Shown one piece after another: positions 57,139-64,000 of a stretch of DNA of 64,000 nt. The notes below the pieces were generated by a model that saw only the letters and a program-made list of their open reading frames with translations, did not search any database and was not told where the DNA came from. Both the position numbers and the translations under genes were made by a program. Location: the NCBI RefSeq assembly GCF_001463765.1, contig NZ_BBWK01000006.1, forward strand, positions 124,001-188,000, given 5' to 3'. The stretch comes from Aureimonas sp. AU4. GTDB taxonomy: Bacteria; Pseudomonadota; Alphaproteobacteria; Rhizobiales; Rhizobiaceae. Position 1 is the first letter of the stretch. Each line of letters starts with the position of its first letter.

Positions 57139-58170
57139 ATGGGGCAGACAGCGGGACGTGGGCGGATGGCCGCGCTGGCGGCGGCGCTGCTTCTGGTCGG
57201 TACCGGCGCGACGCTCGCCCAGACCCCCGCCAAGGAACTCTTCGGCGCCAAGACGCGCCCCTCCGACGGAGCGCCGGCCGCGATCGGCTTCTACTCGCAC
57301 GGCTGCCTTCAGGGCGCCATGCAGATGCCGGCCGACGGCCCGACCTGGCAGGTGATGAAGCCCTCGCGCAACCGCGCCTTCGCTCATCCCGCCATGATCT
57401 CGCTGCTTCAGCGCATCTCGCGCGACGCGGCACGGCAGGCGAACTGGCGCGGCCTCCTCTTCGGCGACATGGCCCAGCCGCGAGGCGGGCCGATGCGCGA
57501 CGGGCACGCCTCGCATCAGATCGGCCTCGACGCCGACATCTACCTGACCGAGATGCCGAACCGGCGCCTGTCGAACGCCGAGCGCGATTCGATGCCGCTG
57601 CCCTCGCTGATCGACCCGAAGACCACGCATCTCAACGAGCGCCGTTGGCGTCCCGAGATCGCGGCCCTCATCAAGACCGCCGCCAACGAGCCGGAGGTGG
57701 AGCGCCTCTTCGTTCACCCCGGCATCAAGGAGAAGCTGTGCAAGGTGGCGGGCCGCGACCGCGCCTGGCTCAACAAGGTGCGGCCGATGTTCGGCCACGA
57801 CTACCACTTCCACGTCCGCATGAAGTGCCTGCCCGGCTCCAAGACCTGCGAGCCGCAGGAATCCACCGGCAAGGGCGACGGTTGTGACAAGCTGGACTGG
57901 TGGTTCGACGTGGCGCTGAAGCCGCCCCCGCCGAACGCCAAGCCCTACAAGAAGCCGCCGCCGCTCTTCATGACGGCGCTGCCGAAGGCCTGCGCGGCGG
58001 TTCTGGCGGAGCCGGACGCGCAGGCGCCCGCCATCGCCTCTGCGACGCGTGCCGCGACGCCGCCGGCCGCCGCCTACGCCGCGCCCGAGCCGACCGCCGT
58101 TGCCCCGGCTCCCGCACCGGCCGCCCCGTCCGGCGGCATGCCGATGCCCCGTTTTCGCTCGGGCGGCTGA
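57139..58170 (+). CDS. mepA: penicillin-insensitive murein endopeptidase MepA (M74)
   Basis: 343 residues. A signal peptide (hydrophobic to about 25, then LAQTPA) directs it to the periplasm. The M74 zinc motifs are readable: SHQIGLDADIYL (about 120) and HDYHFHVRMKCL (about 220). It cleaves D-Ala-meso-DAP crosslinks in peptidoglycan. The last ~60 residues form a Pro/Ala-rich tail not needed for catalysis. Confidence 0.93.
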   Translation: MGQTAGRGRMAALAAALLLVGTGATLAQTPAKELFGAKTRPSDGAPAAIGFYSHGCLQGAMQMPADGPTWQVMKPSRNRAFAHPAMISLLQRISRDAARQANWRGLLFGDMAQPRGGPMRDGHASHQIGLDADIYLTEMPNRRLSNAERDSMPLPSLIDPKTTHLNERRWRPEIAALIKTAANEPEVERLFVHPGIKEKLCKVAGRDRAWLNKVRPMFGHDYHFHVRMKCLPGSKTCEPQESTGKGDGCDKLDWWFDVALKPPPPNAKPYKKPPPLFMTALPKACAAVLAEPDAQAPAIASATRAATPPAAAYAAPEPTAVAPAPAPAAPSGGMPMPRFRSGG

Positions 58171-58171
58171 G

Positions 58172-58187
58172 GGCGGCTTTTGCCGCC
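58172..58187 (+). terminator. hairpin after mepA
   Basis: Perfect 6-bp stem GGCGGC / GCCGCC with a TTTT loop just after the mepA stop, no T-tail. Candidate terminator only. Confidence 0.35.
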
Positions 58188-58245
58188 GGCCTCCGGGTGC
58201 TAGGGGAGGGCGCAGACGGCTTCAAACGATTGAAACGGGTGACGC

Positions 58246-59274
58246 ATGACCGCCACGCACGAGAGCGCCGACGCCTTGAAGTTTCCGATCTTGATCGGTG
58301 ACATCGGCGGCACCAACGCCCGTTTCGCGATCCTGGTGGACGCCTTCGCCGAGCCCAAGACCTTTCCGGTCGTCCAAACCGCCGACTTCGCCAACATCGA
58401 CCAGGCGATCCAGGACAGCGTCCTCGACAAGACCTCGCTCCAGCCGCGCTCGGCCGTGCTTGCCGTGGCGGGGCCGATCGACGGCGACGAGATCGACCTC
58501 ACCAACTGTCCCTGGGTGGTGCGCCCGCGCAACCTGATCCGCGACCTCGGCTTCGAGGAGGTCATCGTCCTCAACGACTTCGAGGCGCAGGCGCTGGCCG
58601 TCTCGGCCCTGCCGGAGACCGGGCGCGCGCAGATCGGCGGCGGCACGGTGCGCGAGGGCGCGAGCCGCGTCGTCGTCGGACCGGGCACGGGCCTCGGGGT
58701 CGCGGGCCTCGTGCGCGCCCGCAAGATGTGGATTCCCGTGGCGGGCGAGGGCGGGCACGTCGATCTCGGCCCGCGCACCGAGCGCGATCGCGCGCTCTGG
58801 CCCCATCTCGACACGATCGAGGGCCGCGTCTCGGCCGAGCAGGTCCTGTGCGGACGCGGCCTCGTCAACCTCTACCGCGCCATCTGCCGCACCGACGGGG
58901 CGCAAGCTCCCCACATGACCCCGGCCGAGGTGAGCGATGCCGCCCTGCACGGGCAGGACGAGCAGGCAGTCGAGGCGGTGCATCTGTTCGCGACCTATCT
59001 CGGCCGCGTGGCGGGCGACCTCGCGCTGATCTTCATGGCGCGCGGCGGCGTCTACATCGCGGGCGGCATCTTCGGACGCCTCGTGCCGATGCTGCGGCCG
59101 GCCGAGATCCGTGCCGCGTTCGAGGACAAGGCGCCCCATACCGAACTCCTGCGCGACATCCCGCTTTTCGCGATCACGCAGCCGCTCGCCGCGCTCGCGG
59201 GCCTCGCCACCTTCGCCCGCTCGCCGCGCTTCTACGGCCTGGAGACCACCGGCCGGCGCTGGACGCGCGTCTGA
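58246..59274 (+). CDS. glk: glucokinase
   Basis: 342-residue ROK-independent glucokinase (Glk family) phosphorylating glucose with ATP. The phosphate motif [13 protein letters not shown] (about 16-28), the catalytic Asp in [10 protein letters not shown] (about 105) and the [11 protein letters not shown] loop (about 145) are present. Followed by an ABC exporter after 96 bp. Confidence 0.95.
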   Translation: MTATHESADALKFPILIGDIGGTNARFAILVDAFAEPKTFPVVQTADFANIDQAIQDSVLDKTSLQPRSAVLAVAGPIDGDEIDLTNCPWVVRPRNLIRDLGFEEVIVLNDFEAQALAVSALPETGRAQIGGGTVREGASRVVVGPGTGLGVAGLVRARKMWIPVAGEGGHVDLGPRTERDRALWPHLDTIEGRVSAEQVLCGRGLVNLYRAICRTDGAQAPHMTPAEVSDAALHGQDEQAVEAVHLFATYLGRVAGDLALIFMARGGVYIAGGIFGRLVPMLRPAEIRAAFEDKAPHTELLRDIPLFAITQPLAALAGLATFARSPRFYGLETTGRRWTRV

Positions 59275-59370
59275 CCTTTCGACCCGTGGTAGGCAGAAAC
59301 CGGCTTTGCGGCTATAGAGCCGCCGCAAGCCGCGTTTGTCTGACGGCTGACATCATCTGAACGGACCGGC

Positions 59371-61188
59371 TTGAAGAAGACCCTGTCGCTCTCCGCCCCG
59401 GAGGAACGGGGCCAGGCCTGGCGCGTCCTGCGCCGCGTCATCGCCGAGAACGCCCGCGCGCATCTTCGCGGCTACGCGGTGGCGGTCGTGTGCCTTGTCC
59501 TCGTCGCGCTCTCGACCGCCTTCCTCGCCTGGATCATGCGCGACGTGATCGACGAGATTTTCGTGTCCGGCAATAGGGCCGTCCTGTTCTCGCTGCCGGT
59601 CGCGGTGTTCCTGTCGTTCCTCGTGCGCGGCTTTGCGACCTACGGGCAGGGCGTCATCCTCGCGCGCATCGGCAACGACGTCGTCGCAGGCTACCAGCGC
59701 CGGCTCTACGCGCACCTGACCAGCCTCTCGGTCGGCTACTTCAACCGCACCCGTTCCGCGCAGCTCGCCGCCCGCATCAACCAGAACGTCTCGGGCGTGC
59801 GCGACACGCTGAACCTCACCGTCACGTCGATCGCGCGCGATCTCCTGACGCTGATCTTCCTGGTGTTCGCCATGATCTGGCAGGACTGGGTCCTGTCGCT
59901 GATCGCGCTCACCGCCGGGCCGCCGATCGGCATCATGATCGCCCGCCTGTCGCGCAAGCTGCGCAAGGCGACGCGCCAGTCGGTCGACCTGAACGCGCGT
60001 GTGCTCGGCGCCATGCAGGAGACGGTGCAGGGCATCCACGTCGTGAAGGCCTTCACGATGGAGGAGGATCTTCAGGGGCGCACCGAGACGCTGATCCGGG
60101 CCGCCGAGGAGCGTTCCAACCGCATCGCGGCGATCACCGAGCGCTCCGGGCCCGTCACCGAGACCGTCGCGGGCTTGGCTGTCGCCGCCGTGATCGCCTG
60201 GTCGGGCTACCGCGCGATCGTCTACGGCACATCGCCCGGCGCCATGTTCGCCTTCATCACGGCGCTGCTCCTCGCCTACGACCCCGCGCGCCGCCTTGCG
60301 CGGCTCCAGGTCCAGCTGGAGCGGGCGCTGGTGAACGCGCAGATGATCTACGAGATCCTCGACGAGACGCCCGAGCAGGCCGACCGGCCGGGCGCCGTGC
60401 CCCTGCGGGTGACGAGCGGCGAAGTCCGCTTCGAGGACGTGCGCTTCGGCTACCATGCGGGCGAGCCCGTTCTGCGCGGCCTCGCCTTCACCGCGCCCGC
60501 CGGGCGCACCACGGCGCTGGTCGGCGCGTCGGGAGGCGGCAAGACCACCGTTCTAGCCCTTCTCGAACGCTTCTATGACCCCGAGGCCGGGCGTATCCTG
60601 ATCGACGGGCAGGACATCGCGGGCGTGACGCAGGGCTCGCTTCGCCGGCAGATCTCCTACGTGCCGCAGCACCCGACGCTGTTCGAGGGCACGATCCGCG
60701 ACAACATCCGCTTCGGCCGGCCGGAGGCGAGCGACGCCGAGGTCGAGGACGCCGCGCGCCGTGCCCAGGCGGAGGAGTTCATCCTGGCGGCACCCATGGG
60801 CTACGACACGCCGGTCGGCGAGAATGGCCTGACCTTGTCGGGCGGCCAGCGCCAGCGCCTGTCGATCGCCCGCGCGCTCCTGCGAGACGCCCCGATCCTG
60901 GTGCTCGACGAGGCGACCTCGGCGCTCGATTCTCGCTCCGAGGCCCTGGTGCAGCGCGCGCTGGACGAGGCGATGCGCGAGCGCACCGTGATCGTCGTGG
61001 CGCACCGCCTGTCGACCGTTCGCCATGCCGCGCAAATTCTCGTGGTGGATCGCGGGCGCATCGCCGAAAGCGGCTCGCACGACGAGCTGATGGCACGTGC
61101 CGGCGGGCTCTATGCGCGGCTCAACGCGATGACGCACGACATGGAAGCCGACGGCGAGGCGCGTCTGGAAAGGGCGGAGGCATCATGA
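59371..61188 (+). CDS. MsbA-like ABC exporter (fused membrane and ATPase domains)
   Basis: 605-residue half-transporter, probably a homodimer: an N-terminal six-span ABC membrane domain (about 20-320) and a C-terminal ATPase with Walker [10 protein letters not shown], signature [16 protein letters not shown] and Walker [13 protein letters not shown]. Most like lipid or drug exporters (MsbA/LmrA). The start is a TTG at 59371; a hairpin with a TATAGA element lies upstream, so it may be transcribed separately. The dapB start overlaps its stop. Confidence 0.93.
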   Translation: MKKTLSLSAPEERGQAWRVLRRVIAENARAHLRGYAVAVVCLVLVALSTAFLAWIMRDVIDEIFVSGNRAVLFSLPVAVFLSFLVRGFATYGQGVILARIGNDVVAGYQRRLYAHLTSLSVGYFNRTRSAQLAARINQNVSGVRDTLNLTVTSIARDLLTLIFLVFAMIWQDWVLSLIALTAGPPIGIMIARLSRKLRKATRQSVDLNARVLGAMQETVQGIHVVKAFTMEEDLQGRTETLIRAAEERSNRIAAITERSGPVTETVAGLAVAAVIAWSGYRAIVYGTSPGAMFAFITALLLAYDPARRLARLQVQLERALVNAQMIYEILDETPEQADRPGAVPLRVTSGEVRFEDVRFGYHAGEPVLRGLAFTAPAGRTTALVGASGGGKTTVLALLERFYDPEAGRILIDGQDIAGVTQGSLRRQISYVPQHPTLFEGTIRDNIRFGRPEASDAEVEDAARRAQAEEFILAAPMGYDTPVGENGLTLSGGQRQRLSIARALLRDAPILVLDEATSALDSRSEALVQRALDEAMRERTVIVVAHRLSTVRHAAQILVVDRGRIAESGSHDELMARAGGLYARLNAMTHDMEADGEARLERAEAS

Positions 61189-62003
61189 GCGAAGACCTGA
61201 GGCTGGCGATCCTGGGGGCTGGCGGGCGCATGGGGCGCACGCTCCTGCGGCTGGCCGGCGAGACGCCGGGCCTGCGTGTCGCGGCCGCTCTGGAGCGCGA
61301 GGGCTCGGAACTCGCCGGCACGGACGCCGCAGCGCTGGGCGGCCCGCCGGGCGTGCGCGTCGAGACCGACATCGCCGCCGCGCTCGGTCGCGTGGATGCC
61401 GTGATCGACTTCACCGCGCCCGCCGCCAGCGTCGCGATGGCGAGGCTGGCCGCCGAGCGCGGCCTCGTTCACGTGATCGGCACGACCGGCTGCACCCCCG
61501 AGGACGATGCGCGCATCGCCGAGGCCGCTGCGGGCGCGCGCATCGTGAAGTCCGGCAACATGAGCCTTGGCGTGAATCTCCTGGCGGTGCTTCTGGAACA
61601 GGCGGCGAAATCCCTGCCGGCCGAATTTTTCGACATCGAGATCCTGGAGATGCACCACCGGCACAAGGTCGACGCGCCGTCCGGCACGGCGCTCCTCCTC
61701 GGGCAGGCCGCCGCGCAGGGGCGCGGCGTCGAACTGGACGAGGCGAGCGTGCGGGTGCGCGACGGGCACACCGGCGCGCGGCCGCAAGGGGCGATCGGCT
61801 TCGCGACCCTGCGCGGCGGCTCCGTGGTCGGCGAGCACGCCGCGATCCTGGCGGGCGAGGGCGAGCGCATCGAGCTGACGCACCGCGCCGAGGACCGTGC
61901 GATCTTCGCGCGCGGCGCCCTGCGCGCCGTGCTCTGGGCCGCTTCGCAGCCGCCCGGCCTCTACTCCATGCGCGACGTCCTCGGCCTCGCGCGCCCCGCC
62001 TGA
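61185..62003 (+). CDS. dapB: 4-hydroxy-tetrahydrodipicolinate reductase DapB
   Basis: 272-residue DapB of the lysine and diaminopimelate pathway, needed for peptidoglycan. GxGxxG cofactor motif LGAGGRMGR (about 10-18), catalytic region [15 protein letters not shown] near residue 155 and the [14 protein letters not shown] segment. ATGA overlap with the ABC exporter gene; gpmA follows after 28 bp, as in many Hyphomicrobiales. Confidence 0.95.
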   Translation: MSEDLRLAILGAGGRMGRTLLRLAGETPGLRVAAALEREGSELAGTDAAALGGPPGVRVETDIAAALGRVDAVIDFTAPAASVAMARLAAERGLVHVIGTTGCTPEDDARIAEAAAGARIVKSGNMSLGVNLLAVLLEQAAKSLPAEFFDIEILEMHHRHKVDAPSGTALLLGQAAAQGRGVELDEASVRVRDGHTGARPQGAIGFATLRGGSVVGEHAAILAGEGERIELTHRAEDRAIFARGALRAVLWAASQPPGLYSMRDVLGLARPA

Positions 62004-62031
62004 CCATTCCAACGGAGGAAGCCAGACCCTC

Positions 62032-62664
62032 ATGTCCTCGACCTTGACCCGAACCCTCGTTCTCGTGCGCCACGGCCAGAGCGAGTGGAACCTCAAGAAC
62101 CTCTTCACCGGCTGGCGCGATCCGGGCCTCACGGAGCAGGGCGTCGCCGAGGCGAACGCGGCGGGCGACCGCCTGAAGGCAGCCGGGATCCGCTTAGACG
62201 TCGCCTTCACCAGCGTCCTCAGCCGTGCCCAGCGCACGCTCGACCTGATCCTGGAGCGCACCGGGCAGACCGGCCTCGAGACGATCCGCGACCAGGCGCT
62301 GAACGAGCGCGACTACGGCGACCTGTCGGGTCTCAACAAGGACGACGCGCGCGCCAAGTGGGGCGAGGAGCAGGTCCATATCTGGCGCCGGTCCTACGAC
62401 GTGCCCCCTCCGGGCGGCGAGTCGCTGCGCGACACCGGCGCGCGGGTGTGGCCCTACTACATCCACACCGTCCAGCCCCGCGTCCTGCGCGGCGAAACCG
62501 TGATCGTCGCGGCCCACGGCAATTCGCTGCGCGCGCTGATCATGGCGCTCGACGGCCTGACCGGCGAGGAGATCGTCAGCCGCGAGCTCGCGACCGGCGT
62601 GCCCATCGTCTACCGGCTGAACGCCGATTCCACGGTCGCCTCCAAGGACGTCCTGGAAGGCTAA
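62032..62664 (+). CDS. gpmA: 2,3-bisphosphoglycerate-dependent phosphoglycerate mutase GpmA
   Basis: 210-residue GpmA-type mutase of glycolysis. The phosphohistidine site is [10 protein letters not shown] (about 11-20), the acid-base region [10 protein letters not shown] near 93 and the second His in [10 protein letters not shown] near 165. GGAGGA precedes ATG 62032 by about 12 bp. Confidence 0.95.
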   Translation: MSSTLTRTLVLVRHGQSEWNLKNLFTGWRDPGLTEQGVAEANAAGDRLKAAGIRLDVAFTSVLSRAQRTLDLILERTGQTGLETIRDQALNERDYGDLSGLNKDDARAKWGEEQVHIWRRSYDVPPPGGESLRDTGARVWPYYIHTVQPRVLRGETVIVAAHGNSLRALIMALDGLTGEEIVSRELATGVPIVYRLNADSTVASKDVLEG

Positions 62665-62710
62665 CGCGACCCGGCGCGCCGGTTGACACCGGCGCGCCAT
62701 GGCTTACCCT

Positions 62711-62818
62711 CGCAAGCACCCAAGGGGAGTTCCGGCAAGGAGCTGAGAGGCCGCTTCACGAGCGCGGCGACCCTTCGAACCTGATCCAGCTCGAGACTGG
62801 CGTAGGGATGGCGCTGCG
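62711..62818 (+). promoter_or_regulatory. thiamine pyrophosphate (TPP) riboswitch
   Basis: Conserved TPP elements occur in order: GGGGAG at 62724, CTGAGA at 62743-62748, GACCCTT then ACCTGATC at 62779-62786, and CGTAGGGA at 62801-62808. The 5' CGCAAGC and 3' GCGCTGCG arms can form P1. It precedes thiO by 40 bp and would repress the thi genes when TPP is abundant. Confidence 0.95.
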
Positions 62819-62858
62819 TGACCGATGATCCGATCCCCTTCCGTTTTCTGCCCCCCGC

Positions 62859-63836
62859 ATGGTGCGCGACGTGATGCCCGTCGCGATCCTCGGCGCGGGC
62901 GTTGCGGGCCTCACCACGGCCGTGCGCCTGGCGGAGGCGGGGCGCGAGGTCGTGATCCACGAGGCGACGCCCCGGCTCGGCCTGCGCGCCGCATCGTGGC
63001 TCGCGGGCGGCATGCTCGCGCCCTACTGCGAGGCGGAGGTCGCGGGCGCGACGATCGTCGCACCGGGCCTCGAGGGCATCGGCTGGTGGCAGCGGCGGAC
63101 GGCGGTCGACCGGCTCGGCACCTTGGTTCTGGCCGCGCCCCGCGACGCCGCGGACCTGCGCCGCTTCGCCAGCCGAACCCATGGCCACGACGCGCTGGAC
63201 GCCGAGGCGATCGCCGAACTCGAGCCCGACCTTTCCGGCCGCTTCTCGCGCGCGCTGTTCTTTCGCGACGAGGCCCATCTCGATCCGCGAAGGGCGCTGG
63301 CCGACCTCGCACGGCGCCTGGAAGAGCTGAACGGCACCATCCTCTACGGCTCCGACGCCGAGCCGGCCGCCTTTCGCGGCGAGGTCGTCGTGGATTGCCG
63401 GGGGCGGGCGGCGCGTGCCGAGCGCCTGCGCGGCGTGCGCGGCGAGATGCTGCTTCTGCGCTGCCCGGACGTCGCGCTGACGCGGCCCGTTCGCCTCCTC
63501 CACCCGCGCTGGCCGATCTATGTCGTGCCGCGCGGGAAGGGGATCTACATGGTGGGCGCGACGATGGTGGAGAGCGAGAACGAGGGGCCGGTGACGGTGC
63601 GCTCGACGTTGGAACTGCTGTCCGCCGTCACGATGCTGCACCCCGCCTTCGCGGAAGGCGAAATCCTGGAAACGGGCGCGGCTCGCCGCCCGGCGCTGCC
63701 CGACAACCTGCCGACCGCGACCCGCCACGGCCCGGTCGTCACGTTTGCCGGGCTCTACCGCCACGGCTTTCTCCTGTCGCCGCACGTCTCGGCCGAGGCC
63801 GCGCGGCTCGCCCTCGAAGTGCCGGAGTTCGCATGA
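62859..63836 (+). CDS. thiO: FAD-dependent glycine oxidase ThiO
   Basis: 325-residue flavoprotein oxidising glycine to dehydroglycine for the thiazole moiety of thiamine. The FAD dinucleotide motif is AILGAGVAGLTTAVRLAEAG (about 8-27), and the SWLAGGMLAPYCEAE segment and the C-terminal GLYRHGFLLSPHVS (His near 305) are family features. No good Shine-Dalgarno lies before ATG 62859; ATG 62874 (MPVAILGAGV) is an alternative start. Stop overlaps the thiS start (ATGA). Confidence 0.9.
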   Translation: MVRDVMPVAILGAGVAGLTTAVRLAEAGREVVIHEATPRLGLRAASWLAGGMLAPYCEAEVAGATIVAPGLEGIGWWQRRTAVDRLGTLVLAAPRDAADLRRFASRTHGHDALDAEAIAELEPDLSGRFSRALFFRDEAHLDPRRALADLARRLEELNGTILYGSDAEPAAFRGEVVVDCRGRAARAERLRGVRGEMLLLRCPDVALTRPVRLLHPRWPIYVVPRGKGIYMVGATMVESENEGPVTVRSTLELLSAVTMLHPAFAEGEILETGAARRPALPDNLPTATRHGPVVTFAGLYRHGFLLSPHVSAEAARLALEVPEFA

Positions 63837-64000
63837 TCCTTCTCGTCAACGGAGAACCGCGCGAGGTCGCGGCCGCCGACCTCGACGCGCTGGTCCTGGA
63901 ACTGGACCTCGAGCCCGAGGCCGTTGCGACGGCGCTCAACCGGGAGTTCGTGCCGCGCGGCGAGCGCGAGACCGCGCGGCTGCGCGAGAACGATGCGGTG
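63833..64000 (+). CDS. thiS: sulfur carrier protein ThiS (3' end outside window)
   Basis: 56 codons are visible before the window ends, beginning MILLVNGEPREV, a typical ubiquitin-fold ThiS start, and including ALNREFVPR. The C-terminal Gly-Gly of ThiS lies beyond the window. Overlaps thiO by 4 bp. In Hyphomicrobiales thiS is usually followed by thiG and thiE. Confidence 0.85.
   Translation, partial: MILLVNGEPREVAAADLDALVLELDLEPEAVATALNREFVPRGERETARLRENDAV

Overview
The window is a GC-rich chromosomal segment of an alphaproteobacterium, most likely of the order Hyphomicrobiales (Rhizobiales). This rests on an HWE-type histidine kinase fused to CheB/CheR, a complete C-P lyase operon, the murA, infA-maf-yacG, infC-rpmI-rplT-pheS-pheT, glk and dapB-gpmA blocks, and a candidate Irr box at an iron-uptake operon. 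I cannot name the family or genus. I see no insertion sequence, integrase, phage gene, CRISPR array, rRNA or tRNA gene. Genes are densely packed, with many 1-11 bp stop/start overlaps, and no gene-free stretch exceeds about 270 bp.

Layout. 1-3280: 3' part of a CheB-CheR-PAS-HWE kinase fusion with a single-domain response regulator. 3286-14569: phosphonate operon on the minus strand, in transcription order phnG-H-I-J-K-L, a hexapeptide acyltransferase, phnC-D-E, a DUF1045 2H-phosphoesterase-like gene, phnM and phnN, with the repressor gene phnF divergent and an inverted-repeat operator between. 14576-16495: DUF779 protein and aldehyde dehydrogenase. 16663-20826: efeU-efeO-efeB-efeM iron uptake. 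21077-28110: an ABC1/UbiB-like kinase, a 1747-residue helicase-nuclease with a transglutaminase-like region, and a manganese-type cupin.

28380-42893 is the most unusual accessory block. It holds a Gfo/Idh/MocA dehydrogenase, a four-gene ABC importer, a D-threonine-aldolase-fold enzyme, two M81 (MlrC-like) metallopeptidases, a SnoaL-like protein, RidA, an RpiR regulator, a cytoplasmic-looking GH20 hexosaminidase and an MFS transporter. Read together, it looks like a locus for taking up and dismantling an N-acetylhexosamine compound that carries amino-acid or peptide parts. The substrate is inferred, not shown.

42890-45646: DUF427, then an ECF sigma factor, a RskA-like anti-sigma factor and a secreted fasciclin protein, the same trio as mycobacterial SigK/RskA/MPT83. 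45755-64000 is mostly core: murA, infA, maf, yacG, a BTLCP-type protease, an alpha/beta hydrolase, infC (apparently starting at ATT), rpmI, rplT, pheS, a small membrane protein, pheT, an oxidoreductase, mepA, glk, an MsbA-like ABC exporter, dapB, gpmA, and a TPP riboswitch in front of thiO-thiS, the last cut by the window end.
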